A stretch of DNA of 64,000 bases from Gordius sp. MW1 (taxonomy: Eukaryota; Nematomorpha; Gordioida; Gordea; Gordiidae). How positions within the stretch are numbered: position 1 is the stretch's first letter; every line of letters begins with the position of its first letter. The position numbers and the translations under genes are program-made. This document shows positions 55,704 to 64,000 of this stretch, in pieces. The notes below the pieces were generated by a model. The model had not been told where the DNA came from. It saw only the letters and a list, made by a program, of their open reading frames with translations, and ran no database searches. The stretch lies in contig OZ038533.1 in assembly GCA_964036665.1 (NCBI GenBank), positions 6,966,413 through 7,030,412 on the forward strand, written 5' to 3'.

Positions 55704-57601
55704 AAACTCGGGCCTTCGGCCCTCGTGGGAAGGGGTAGAAGGGAAGGGAAGAGGGGAAGGGAAGGGGGGGACGACTCATCTGTACTTCGTATAAATGTAT
55801 CATATTTGCTATGCAATTTATGGGCGAAAAAGGTGGGAAGGGGCGAGAATGCCTATAGGGGGGTATTAAATGCCTAATGATTAATTAATTATTTATACAA
55901 ATTTTCCATTATAGGCAAAATGTAATAAAGGCAAAATGTAATATAGGCAAGGGTTAGGGTTAGATTTAGTGTTTGCATCTAGTTGCGTATTACATTAGTT
56001 TTTATGGCCTTTAGTGATTATGGGTCTAACAAACATTATATTATAAAACAACACAATGTTAAGAATTCGCAGAATTGTTGGGAGAAATTTTTTGTTGAAT
56101 TTGAACAATTTTTAATTAAAAAAATCAAAAATTTGGCCAATGGTCACTTTTTCTCTATTGGTCAGTACGAACAGATACTCTATAAGTCAATGATAGCCAA
56201 AAAAACAAGAAAAAAAATTTTGATGCTCACTTTGGCCAATGGTCATTTTTTTCCATTGGTCAGCAGCCAGCACACGGTAAAAGTGGATATAAATTCATAA
56301 GAGTAAAAAACACGAAAAAAAAATTTTCGAATCACATTTTGGCCAATGGTCATTTTTTCAATTGGTCAGCAGCCAGGACACGGTAAAAGTGGATATAAAT
56401 TCATAATAGTCAAAAAAAACGAAAAAAAAGTTTTCGAATCACATTTTGGCCAATGGTCATTTTATTCCATTGGTCAGCAGCCAGCGGACGGCCAAAAAGT
56501 CATAATAGCAATGGTAGGAACAGGAACAATCATAATAGTCAAAAAAACGAAAAAAATAATTTCGATTCACATTTTGGCCAATGGTCATTTTTTCAATCGG
56601 TCAGGAGCCAGCGGACGGCCAAAAAGTCATAATAGCAATGGTAGTAACAGGAACAATCATAATAGTCAAAAAAAAACGAAAAAATAAACTCGGATTCACA
56701 TTCTGGCCAATGGTCATTTTTTTCATTGGTCAGCAGCCAGCGGACGGCCAAAAAGTCTTATTATCAATGATAGTAACGAACAATCATAAGAGTCAAAAAA
56801 ACTCCGGGATTCTAACCCAAAAACTAGTTAAATTGCATAGCAATTAAAAGTAAACAACTTTTATTTATGTTTATTATATAACATTGGTCAGCAGCCAGCG
56901 GACGGCCAAAAAGTCATAATAGCAATGGTAGAAACAGGAACAATCAAATAGTCAAAAAAAACGAAAAAAATAATTTCGATTCACATTTTGGCCAATGGTC
57001 ATTTTTTTCATTGGTCAGCAGCCAGCGGACGGCCAAAAATTCTTATTATCAATGATAGTAACAAGAACAATCATAAGAGTCAAAAAAACTCAGGGATTCT
57101 AACCCCAAAACTAGTTAAATTGCATAGCAATTAAAAAGTAAACAACTTTTATTTATGTTTATTATTTAACTAGTTAAATTGCATAGCATTAAAAGTAAAC
57201 AACTTTTATCTATGTTTATTATATAACAAAAACTAGTTAAATGCAATTAAAAGTAAACAACTTTTATTTATGTTTATTATATAACTAGTTAAATTGCATA
57301 GCAATTAAAAGTAGCAATTAAAAGTAAACAACTTTTATTTATGTTTATTATATAATAGATAATTTAACAAATCTTATATATAACACACCGAGGGAGATAG
57401 AGATGAGGGGTGGGGCACCTCTTATGCATTAATTTAAAAAATAACACAGCGAGGGAGATAGAGATGAGGGGTGGGGCACCTCTTTCTCATGCATTAATTT
57501 AAAAAAACGATAACCTAATATACCCAATGCAAATAGATAGGGATGGTAACGGACGACGGACGACGGACACCAAAAAACGAGCCCATAAATTGCATAGCAA
57601 T
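55704..57601 (+). mobile_element. TWA-flanked unclassified repeat family, copy C, inside a Gypsy LTR
   Basis: It starts AAACTCGGGCCTTCGGCCCT and ends CATAAATTGCATAGCAAT. TAA is duplicated at 55701-55703 and 57602-57604, proven by the uninterrupted 5' LTR (CGATACAATAATAGAAAG near 61415). It contains seven units of a 110-130-bp hairpin repeat (56130-57045), then five copies of a 60-70-bp repeat with AACTAGTTAAATTGCATAGC (56823-57355), a doubled GAGATGAGGGGTGGGGCACC block (57400-57490) and a GGACGACGGACGACGG run. Confidence 0.9.
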
Positions 57602-57740
57602 TAATGGAAAGTGAGTAAAAAGTGTATATCCAACGTATATAATACATTCTGCATATAACCAATTAACGATAATTTGATTGACAACACATCGGTAATTAAC
57701 ATATACCCTGAGGCATTTCGCACTCCAATTACCTCTCTAC

Positions 57741-58200
57741 AGTTCCCCCCTTTTCACAGACAAAATCCTTAAGGAATGCTGGCGGTTTCCGACTACGCTG
57801 CGGGTATCTAGGTTCTTCTCTAGGCGTTCCTGACTGTTTTTGAATTTGTTCCCTTCTAGGTTCTTCTCTGGGCGTTCTTGACTGGTTTTGCATTTGTTCC
57901 CTTATAGCACTTGTTCCCGCTTCCCTTTCTGATGATATCCTTTGCGGCCACCCGTTCTCTTGTCCCAGTGTGGTCCAATCCAAGATTTTCCGTTTCCTTA
58001 CTTGATCCACGTGTCGGTGGTGTTTCTTCCCTGTGCCCATACATCGTAGGACCGACTACCGTGCTTGGCTTTTATCGTGCCTTCTACCCATTTGCTTGGT
58101 CCTAAAAACATACGTACCCAAACCAAGTCTCCTTCGTTGAACATCCGCGGTTTCCCGGTCTCTACCCATTGTTGTGGGACGGTTTCCCTCAATACCTCTC
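57741..58200 (-). pseudogene. Gypsy 2 integrase C-terminal region
   Basis: The minus-strand frame has GKPRMFNEGDLVWVRMFLGP and WVEGTIKAKHGSRSYDVW, an SH3-like integrase C-terminal fold. It is followed, after a frameshift, by a repeated TPREEPRREQIQKQSGTPRE tail ending at the LTR. Confidence 0.8.
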
Positions 58201-58801
58201 ATTCGGTTCGCATACGCCTTTGTAGCATCACCTCTGCTGGGCTTTTATTGGTTGTGGGGTGTTTTGTAGATCTGTAGTTTTCTAAAAATCTACTTAGCCC
58301 TACTTCCGACTCGTTTCTAATAATGGCTTCTTTAATTAATCGTACATATCTTTCACCCTGACCGTTAGACGCAGGATGGTAAGGAGCTGTCCATCGCTGA
58401 TTAATCCCTCTCATCTTGCAAAAATTTTGTAATTCCTGCCCTTTGAATTGCGGGCCGTTATCTGATATTAACCATGGCGGATTTCCAAGTCTCGCAAACT
58501 CGGCAAGTTTTTTTATAATGGTGGTCGCTGTGGTGTCTTCTAATTTAAACACTTCTACCCATTTCGAGCTATTGTCCACCATCACCAGGTATGACTTACC
58601 CTTGAGAGGACCCATGATATCGATATGTACTTGAACCCACGGTTTATGGCTAGGTTGACACTCTATCAACGGTGCCTTCTTCGCCGCCGCGGCAGTGTAA
58701 TTGCAATTCCGGCACCCTTTCGCTACGCTCAATAAGTCATCGTCGAGAGTAGGCCACCATATATACTGCCCCGCCACTTCTTGCATCCGCTTGATACCCA
58801 C
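58199..58801 (-). CDS. Gypsy 2 integrase, zinc-binding and catalytic core
   Basis: This 200-codon open frame has YIWWPTLDDDLLSVAKGCRN with its CxxC, VQVHIDIMGPLKGKSYLVMV (first Asp), PWLISDNGPQFKGQ (second Asp) and PYHPASNGQGERYVRLIKEA (Glu). All three catalytic residues are kept. It inserts retroelement cDNA. The frame is continuous, unlike Gypsy 1. Confidence 0.9.
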   Translation of the reverse strand: MGIKRMQEVAGQYIWWPTLDDDLLSVAKGCRNCNYTAAAAKKAPLIECQPSHKPWVQVHIDIMGPLKGKSYLVMVDNSSKWVEVFKLEDTTATTIIKKLAEFARLGNPPWLISDNGPQFKGQELQNFCKMRGINQRWTAPYHPASNGQGERYVRLIKEAIIRNESEVGLSRFLENYRSTKHPTTNKSPAEVMLQRRMRTE

Positions 58802-59855
58802 GCCGGAATTAATATTCGTCGTCCTTTGTAAAATATTATGCTTTTGGCTTCGTGTAACTTTGGCAGGTGTTTTTCGTAGGGGCGTTTTAGCCCATACGTG
58901 ACCATTGTGTTTTGTTTACCTCTAATCCACTCTTTTAATTGTCGCAGCCCCGGGTCGTCCAAGGTGTGTTGTCTTACTACGTCCAATGACATAAACGGAT
59001 TCGTCGAGTCTTCTGGCATTTCCTCGCTAACCTGATACGCGTTTTCGTTCGGTTTTCTAGACAAGAAATCTGCCGCGTTTTCGGATCCCTTGTTGTACAC
59101 AAACTTGGTCGTGTAGCCTGATACCATGAGCGACGTGGTGACCATTGTTCCTTGCCCCTTTTGCTCTGATCGAATATATATACTAGGGGTCTATGATCCG
59201 TCATGATTGTAACGCTTCGTCCTTGTATATATTCAATGAATTTTTTTAGTCCATATACCACCGCAAGGGCCTCTCGTTCGATCGTCGAATACCGGCTTTC
59301 GCTATCGTTTAACGCTCTTGAAGCATAGGCCACCACTCTCCAATTCTCCCCTGGTGCTCGTTGCTGTAAGATGGCCCCTAACCCTGTACCAGAGGCGTCT
59401 ACGACCATGCCAGTCTCCCAATCTCCATTAAAGTATGCCAGTACGGGGGCTTTAGTAAGCGCGGACTTGATGGCTTCGAATGCTTCTTGTTGTTCTCCAC
59501 CCCAGTGGTACAACACGTTTTTTTTCATGAGTTTCTGAATCGGGTGCACGATTTTGGCGTAGTCCTTAATAAACTTTGAAAAATATGCTGTTAACCCCAG
59601 GAACGATTTTATTTCATTTTTGTTTGTTAAATTTTTCCACTGCTTGACCAGTTCGGCTTTATTGTCGTTGATTTGAATTCCCTTGTTACTTATTACGTAT
59701 CCCAAAAATGTTACTTCCTTCGCCCACAATGCTCTTGGAAATGTTTGGCACGAAACCCCATTTTTGTAACGTTTCTAGTACTTTGAGTAACCGCTCGTTG
59801 TGGATTTCTTCCGTTTCCCCCGCGATTAGTATATCATCGATGTATACCACTACCC
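58729..59855 (-). pseudogene. Gypsy 2 RNase H and RT connection
   Basis: WAKEVTFLGYVISNKGIQIN and FLGLTAYFSKFIKDYAKIVH belong to the RT thumb. VVDASGTGLGAILQQRAPGE, STIEREALAVVYGLKKFIEY and VTIMTDHRPLVYIFDQ are RNase H with catalytic residues present. There is a frame change near 59150, after which ENAADFLSRKPNE continues. Confidence 0.87.
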
Positions 59856-60490
59856 CCCCCCCCCATGCCTCCTAATATATGATCCATTGTTTTTTGGAAA
59901 ATCGCCGCGGCGCAATTTAAGCCAAAAGGCATTCGGTTAACTTTAAATAGGCCCTTGAGCGTGGAGATAGTCAATCGTTGGCTCGTTTCTGGACCTAATT
60001 CGAGTTGTAAGTACGCTTTCGTTAGGTCCAGCTTAGTAAAACAACACGCGTTAGCGAGTTTATGTAACAAATCGTCGATTTTGGGTAAGGGATACAACAA
60101 TCCTTGAGCGTATTTGTTTATAGTAAACCGGTAATCAATACATAATCGAAGAGTCCCATCGCTTTTTTTACGGGTACCACTGGACTGGCCCATCTTGAGA
60201 AATCGATCGGTTCTATCATCTCGTCTCTGACCCATTTGTCCAGCTCTTCTTCTACTTCTTTCTTCCACGCCATCGGCACTCTTCGTGCGGGGATAAATAC
60301 GGGATCTATGCCCTCTTTTAACGGTACTTCCACCGTTATTCCCTTGACTGCTTTTGAAAATTTGTTTAGCTGGCCCTCCCATTGCTTCATCACGTGCCGG
60401 ATCGCGGACTTGGAATCCTTCGGTCTTTCTACGTAATTTACCGCGAACCGTTCCGCCGCAGCTCTGGAGTTCCAACGAACTCGTCGCCAA
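59820..60490 (-). pseudogene. Gypsy 2 reverse transcriptase
   Basis: LRLCIDYRFTINKYAQGLLY, FTKLDLTKAYLQLELGPETS and FKVNRMPFGLNCAAAIFQKT are RT blocks. The active site VVYIDDILIAGE is at about 59822-59852, directly after a 10-base C run. Frame shifts at that run and at a T run near 60165 break the polyprotein and could be true decay or read error. Confidence 0.87.
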
Positions 60491-61023
60491 ATTTCGGGCT
60501 CAAATTGTTGGATCCAATCGATCCCACACAACGACGGCCCAGCTACGTCTGCTATCAATAACGACAGCTGTTTTCTCATGTCCCCCATTCGGACATCAGC
60601 TTGCACCTTGGCTACGATCTTTATTTCATCGTGGCCGTACGCGTACACCGTATGGACGGGCTCTTTGTTGCGTGGGATCTCCTTCGCCCATCTTCGCGCC
60701 GGTATTATTGATACCGTGGCGCCGGTATCGAAGATGCATTGGAATAATTCGTTATTAATATATATATCTACAGTTAACACATCTAAAGCATGTTTTAACC
60801 TGGGAATTCGGACCGGCCCAGGCCACGCTTCTCGTCCCGCCACTAAGCTCCACGCCTCTTCGGACCCGTCTTGCAAAGTGCTTAGCCCCCCGTGTATCGT
60901 CTCTGCCGTTAACGCCAGCTCGCGTAGGCGGTCCCATTTGATGTCATTTTCTGCCAACAGTCTCGCCTGTAAGCTTCTATCGCGCAATCCTATAATGAAT
61001 TGGTCGACGATTCTGTTCTGCAA
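60160..61023 (-). CDS. Gypsy 2 gag C-terminus and aspartic protease
   Basis: This is a continuous frame of about 290 codons. The gag end reads MQNRIVDQFIIGLRDRSLQA. The protease has FQCIFDTGATVSIIPARR (DTGA active site, 60718-60745) and SLLIADVAGPSLCGIDWIQQ (second conserved loop). It then enters RT with FIPARRVPMAWKKEVEEELD. No CCHC zinc knuckle is seen between gag and protease. Confidence 0.85.
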
Positions 61024-61334
61024 TTCTTGAGTCTATTAGCGTACGTGTCTATCGTCTCTCCCTGGCCTTGTCGGACCTTTGAGAATTCATACCTCTTTGC
61101 CCTCGCTCATGAATTCCTTTGGAATAATTTTTTTAACCGATTTTTAGCTTCTTCATATGTAATTCCTGTCAACTCTTGCGGTCTATAATCCTCTAGTATT
61201 AATTGGTATGCCTCCCCATCAAGGCTGGTTAATAATAGAGCTGCTTTTTGCTCATCTATCTCCGTCTTCCTTAGGAATAGCTCAAATTGTGTTATAAAAG
61301 CGTCTATGTTAGCCGTTGTTTTATATTTCTGCAT
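61024..61334 (-). pseudogene. Gypsy 2 gag N-terminal part
   Basis: It reads MQKYKTTANIDAFITQFELF, LLTSLDGEAYQLILEDYRPQ and YEEAKNRLKKLF, a capsid-type gag sequence, followed by a frame change before 61023. The start codon lies 35 bp from the LTR edge. Confidence 0.8.
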
Positions 61335-61368
61335 TCCCGCGTAAGCTTAGCTTTTACGTCGCCACTTT

Positions 61369-61558
61369 TAGGGTTGGGGATCTTTATTTACTACAGACAG
61401 GTTTCGAAACGATACAATAATAGAAAGTGAGTAAAAACGTGTATATTCAACGTATATAATACATTCCGCATATAACCAATTAACGATAATTTGATTGACA
61501 ACACATCGGTAATTAACATATCCCCTGAGGCACTTCGCACTCCAATTACCTCTCTACA
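61369..61558 (-). repeat. Gypsy 2, 5' LTR (uninterrupted)
   Basis: This 190-bp LTR on the minus strand reads TGTAGAGAGGTAATTGGAGT at its start and CCCCAACCCTA at its end. It matches the two halves of the 3' LTR (55652-55703 and 57602-57741) with few changes. Confidence 0.9.
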
Positions 61559-62222
61559 GAAATTATAGTAAATTTGAATGCACCTGCCAACCCAGCTTGT
61601 AATGTGAAAAATAATGCATATTACAAAACTATGTATTCACATAATGTCTTATTTATGTTCAAATTGATGATTACCGCATCATGCAGGATGAGTAACTGCG
61701 AAATTCAAATATGCTTTAGTAATATATACTATTCTAACAAAACTCATTCTTAGCCTAAACTTTTGTATTAATAATGCTATGGATATAAATATGTGATAAA
61801 TATATTATACAATTATTCACATACCCTAAAAATTTAAATTGTTTGGAAAAATATAAAATATTTACAACACTTCGGAATTTTTGAATATCAAGTATATTCC
61901 ATTATATATTGATTTACACTTAATACCTTTAATGTAAATCATGCAAATCAAAAGACACAATAATTTACTAAAATCTAACGATCAATAAACAGTCGAGATC
62001 TCGCCGAAAAAATTTCGTTTCGTCTCGACATCAAAATTCTCGTCACGATCTCCACTCCATTTTTATAATTCCCGTCTCGGTTTTTCGAGACGAGACCGAG
62101 ATTTTTCTCGGTTTTTCCGCATCACTACCTAACCCATTCCGAAACACTTTTAACATACCATAACGTGCAAAAGAAAATAAGATTAAAGTTTATTAATTTG
62201 ATATTATTATTATATAATTATT
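61559..62222. other. Right interior of the hAT shell and spacer
   Basis: AT-rich DNA up to about 61990, then the TCTCG array and terminal repeat to 62127, then an AT-rich spacer. No gene. Confidence 0.6.
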
Positions 62223-62440
62223 ATGTCGTCGTCATCTTCAGATTCTGAATGTTCAAAATCAGCAGATGAATTGACATTGCAATGGCCAAAATATGATAAA
62301 TATATTTCATTCATTTCATATAAAGGACGGAATTCAATAATTACTAAATGTAAAATGTGTCCAAAAATTATAATATCTTCTCTAAATCATCAAGTTCAAA
62401 TTTATAATGAAACCTGTAATGATAGACTAGATAGACTGCT
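62223..62440 (+). pseudogene. Possible hAT transposase N-terminus (BED-like), interrupted
   Basis: The ATG opens MSSSSSDSECSKSADELTLQ, then WPKYDKYISFISYKGRNSI and ITKCKMCPKIIISS. The CxxC within a basic context suggests half of a BED zinc finger. After 72 codons it runs into the terminal repeat of the hAT at 62441. A host gene exon is an alternative. Confidence 0.45.
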
Positions 62441-63333
62441 TAGAGACCTGCACGGCCCGGCCCGGCCCGCGGGCGGCCCGAAAAGCCCGGCCCGCGGGAC
62501 GGGTATGGGCGGGCTTTGGACTTTAAAAAAAAACAACGGGCCGGGCTTGGGCGGGCCGACAAATCAACGGGCCGGGCTTGGGCGGGCCGACAAATCAAGC
62601 GGGCCGGGCCTATATTTAGCTAGGCCCGTTAAAAGCTCGTTGCAAAATAGTTAATTTTTTATTTGTGTAGTAATAAATAAATACTTTAAAATAATTACAA
62701 CTTAAACAAAGACAAACGTCTTATATTTAAACTGTTTTTTTATTAATTTAAATTTATTTTTTTGTGTCCTAATACGCAACACAAACACACTTACTTTTCA
62801 TTTTTCATTCATACATTTACAAAAAGTACTGCGAAATTTGAATTGTACTCAACTCAATTGAAATAAAATGGTGGAAAGGCAAAGAAGCTAAGTAAATAAA
62901 GTAAAATCAATATAACCTTTAATTAGGTACCCACAATTATCTCATTTGGCATTTATGGTTTCATTTATCCCGGCTACAAGTGCCACAAGTGAACGAAATT
63001 TCTCTACGGCTGGTCGCTTATTAGAAGAGTGAAGAACCCGATTAAGACCGGAAATAATTAACGATTTATTGTTTTTACATGATTATTATTGATGTTTTTA
63101 ACATATATTACTGAATATTGAATTAACTTTTTAATAAAAAAATAACAATCGTTTAAAAATTTGCGAAAAAAAATTTCTACGGGCCCGGGCCGGGCCTGGG
63201 TTTTGCAAAAAATGTTTAGGGCCGGGCCCGGGCCAAGTTTTTCTTTTTTCAGCGCGCCAGGGCCGGGCCCGGGCCTAGAAATTTTCGAAGCGGGCGGGCC
63301 GACCAAGCAAAATAGGCCCGTTGCAGGTCTTTA
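62441..63333 (+). mobile_element. hAT derivative related to hAT-2, 893 bp
   Basis: The ends are TAGAGACCTGCACGGCCCGG and GGCCCGTTGCAGGTCTTTA. Arrays of CGGGCCGGGCTTGGGCGG motifs are present. It keeps only the end of the transposase gene. The flanks (AGACTGCT and TGCTCATC) do not form a clear 8-bp duplication. Confidence 0.8.
62930..63093 (+). pseudogene. hAT transposase C-terminal fragment
   Basis: The plus strand reads YPQLSHLAFMVSFIPATSAT, SERNFSTAGRLLEE, a stop, then RTRLRPEIINDLLFLHDYY. This is the same dimerisation block as in hAT-2, with one nonsense change. Confidence 0.85.
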
Positions 63334-64000
63334 TGCTCATCAAAGCACAAAATGTGTACCCTTTTTTCCGCCATTTTAAGGTTAACATAGTAAAGTAGTA
63401 ATTGTCATGTATACTACATACATTAACGATCCAAATAAGGTAACCGACCCTTATTAGGAAGGAACACGGGATACGAGAAAGCGGCGGGACCTAGATCGAT
63501 AATTGGCTCCGAAAAGTGTGCTAAGGACGGAAGAAGGTTACCGAAGATTGGGTTGGTAGGGAAAGAAAGCAAGGATACAGCAAAACAAGGCTATAAATCA
63601 CAAATTGGCCCGAGAAACGTAGCGGAAAATGGGAACAGCAGAGGATTCCAAATCCTTGGAAGTGAAGGGCCATCCATCAAAAAATTGGCGAGGAAAAATG
63701 GGTCGAAAAAGTAAAGAAGTTTCAAGGAGAAAAACACAAATCAGAAGAATAAACCTATATAAGCCCTAAAAATCAATAATCTCCAGAACCTAAATTTCCC
63801 CCTTCCGAATCGCTCGAGATTATATCCCCGTTTTAAAATAAATCTCCGTATCGTACATAGTTTTTAGATTGGTAATGAAAAAATTCTGGTACCAGGGGTA
63901 GAATACGGCGGAGTATGAATAGTGTGTATTCAAATCGAGTAAGAAGGGTGTTCCAAAGTAACCATAATTTCACTACTGCCTCGTTACGCCATATATACAT
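63334..64000 (+). repeat. Probable LTR, cut by the window edge
   Basis: From about 63398 (TGTATACTACATACATTAAC) the DNA is less AT-rich. It carries a TATA-like CCTATATAAGCCC near 63750 and an AATAAA near 63837. TG start, TATA box and AATAAA in this order suggest a retroelement LTR read rightwards. No second copy is in the window. Confidence 0.4.

Larger units (their letters stand above)
55652..61558 (-). mobile_element. Ty3/Gypsy element 2 (minus strand), 4.0 kb plus a 1.9-kb insertion
   Basis: The LTRs are at 61369-61558 (5') and 55652-57741 (3', split by repeat copy C). The flank GAAATTAT is present on both sides (or AAATTA if the LTR edges are moved by one base). On the minus strand TGGCGACG after the 5' LTR is a plausible primer-binding site. 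Coding order is gag, protease, RT, RNase H, integrase. There is no env. Confidence 0.9.
54768..62127. mobile_element. hAT-type shell with CTCGTCTCGGTCTCG arrays, 7.4 kb including a Gypsy insertion
   Basis: The left end is TAGTGTTGCGATCTCGTCTC and the right end (reverse complement) TAGTGATGCGGAAAAACCGA, each followed by arrays of TCTCGTCTCGG motifs. Flanks CCTATTAC and CCTAACCC agree at five of eight positions. Without the Gypsy the shell is about 1.5 kb and has no transposase, so it is non-autonomous. Confidence 0.75.

Noticed and set aside
55940..55965. Telomere-like TTAGGGTTAG near 55950 (and CCCTAACCC near 14467)
   Set aside because: Only one or two units, at the same position in two copies of one repeat family, so part of that family and not telomeric DNA.
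55983..56847. Overlapping frames with repeated NGHFF and QQPADGQK motifs
   Set aside because: They are translations of the hairpin tandem array in repeat copy C, in more than one frame, so not a repeat protein gene.
60236..61030. Plus-strand frames of up to 150 codons opposite Gypsy 2
   Set aside because: Antisense to the gag-protease-RT frame, which has clear catalytic motifs on the minus strand.
62223..62654. 143-codon gene ending in a GPGLGG-rich tail
   Set aside because: The tail after codon 72 is the GGGCC array of a hAT end and not protein sequence. Only the first part may be coding.

Overview
This is AT-rich nuclear DNA from an invertebrate animal. The evidence is spliced genes with GT-AG introns, an adhesion GPCR, a PDZ-domain gene, and RTE LINEs, Ty3/Gypsy elements, a Helitron and several hAT families. 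I cannot assign a phylum. All boundaries were read by eye from splice sites, reading-frame phase and target-site duplications (TSDs). No search was run.

Layout. (1) 119-20053, minus strand: the 5' two-thirds of an adhesion GPCR of the ADGRA (GPR124/GPR125) group. Thirteen exons encode, in order, a signal peptide and cysteine-rich LRR cap, three LRRs on 72-bp exons, an LRR C-terminal cap, an Ig domain, a hormone-receptor motif, a GAIN-like region, a GPS-like segment and TM1. The remaining membrane helices lie left of base 1. Introns of 4.9 and 10 kb hold MITEs and a short Helitron. (2) 20054-28283: upstream DNA and repeats, including a 1.3-kb copy of an unclassified family with TAA/TTA duplications and a 175-bp inverted-repeat MITE with a 9-bp duplication. 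(3) 28284-44249: a nested transposon stack. A minus-strand RTE LINE is split by a 4.2-kb hAT derivative that itself holds a Helitron. Next to it is a 10.6-kb Gypsy element holding a MITE, an apparently intact 3.1-kb hAT (595-aa transposase, two very short introns) and a decayed ZMYM-type hAT with two more MITEs. (4) 44730-52458, plus strand: a PDZ gene, with an RTE LINE in one intron that is itself split by a 1.1-kb hAT derivative. (5) 53480-62127: a large hAT shell holding a second Gypsy, whose 3' LTR is split by a 1.9-kb copy of the TAA/TTA family. (6) 62223-64000: hAT fragments and a probable LTR cut by the window edge.

The host genes appear to be built for cell-surface reception (ADGRA) and membrane scaffolding (PDZ). 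Everything else is mobile DNA, and most of it can be ordered in time because younger insertions carry clean TSDs inside older elements. The least explained items are the TAA/TTA family (unequal ends, hairpin tandem units, tRNA-like B box) and the Helitron, whose Rep strand disagrees with its end structure.
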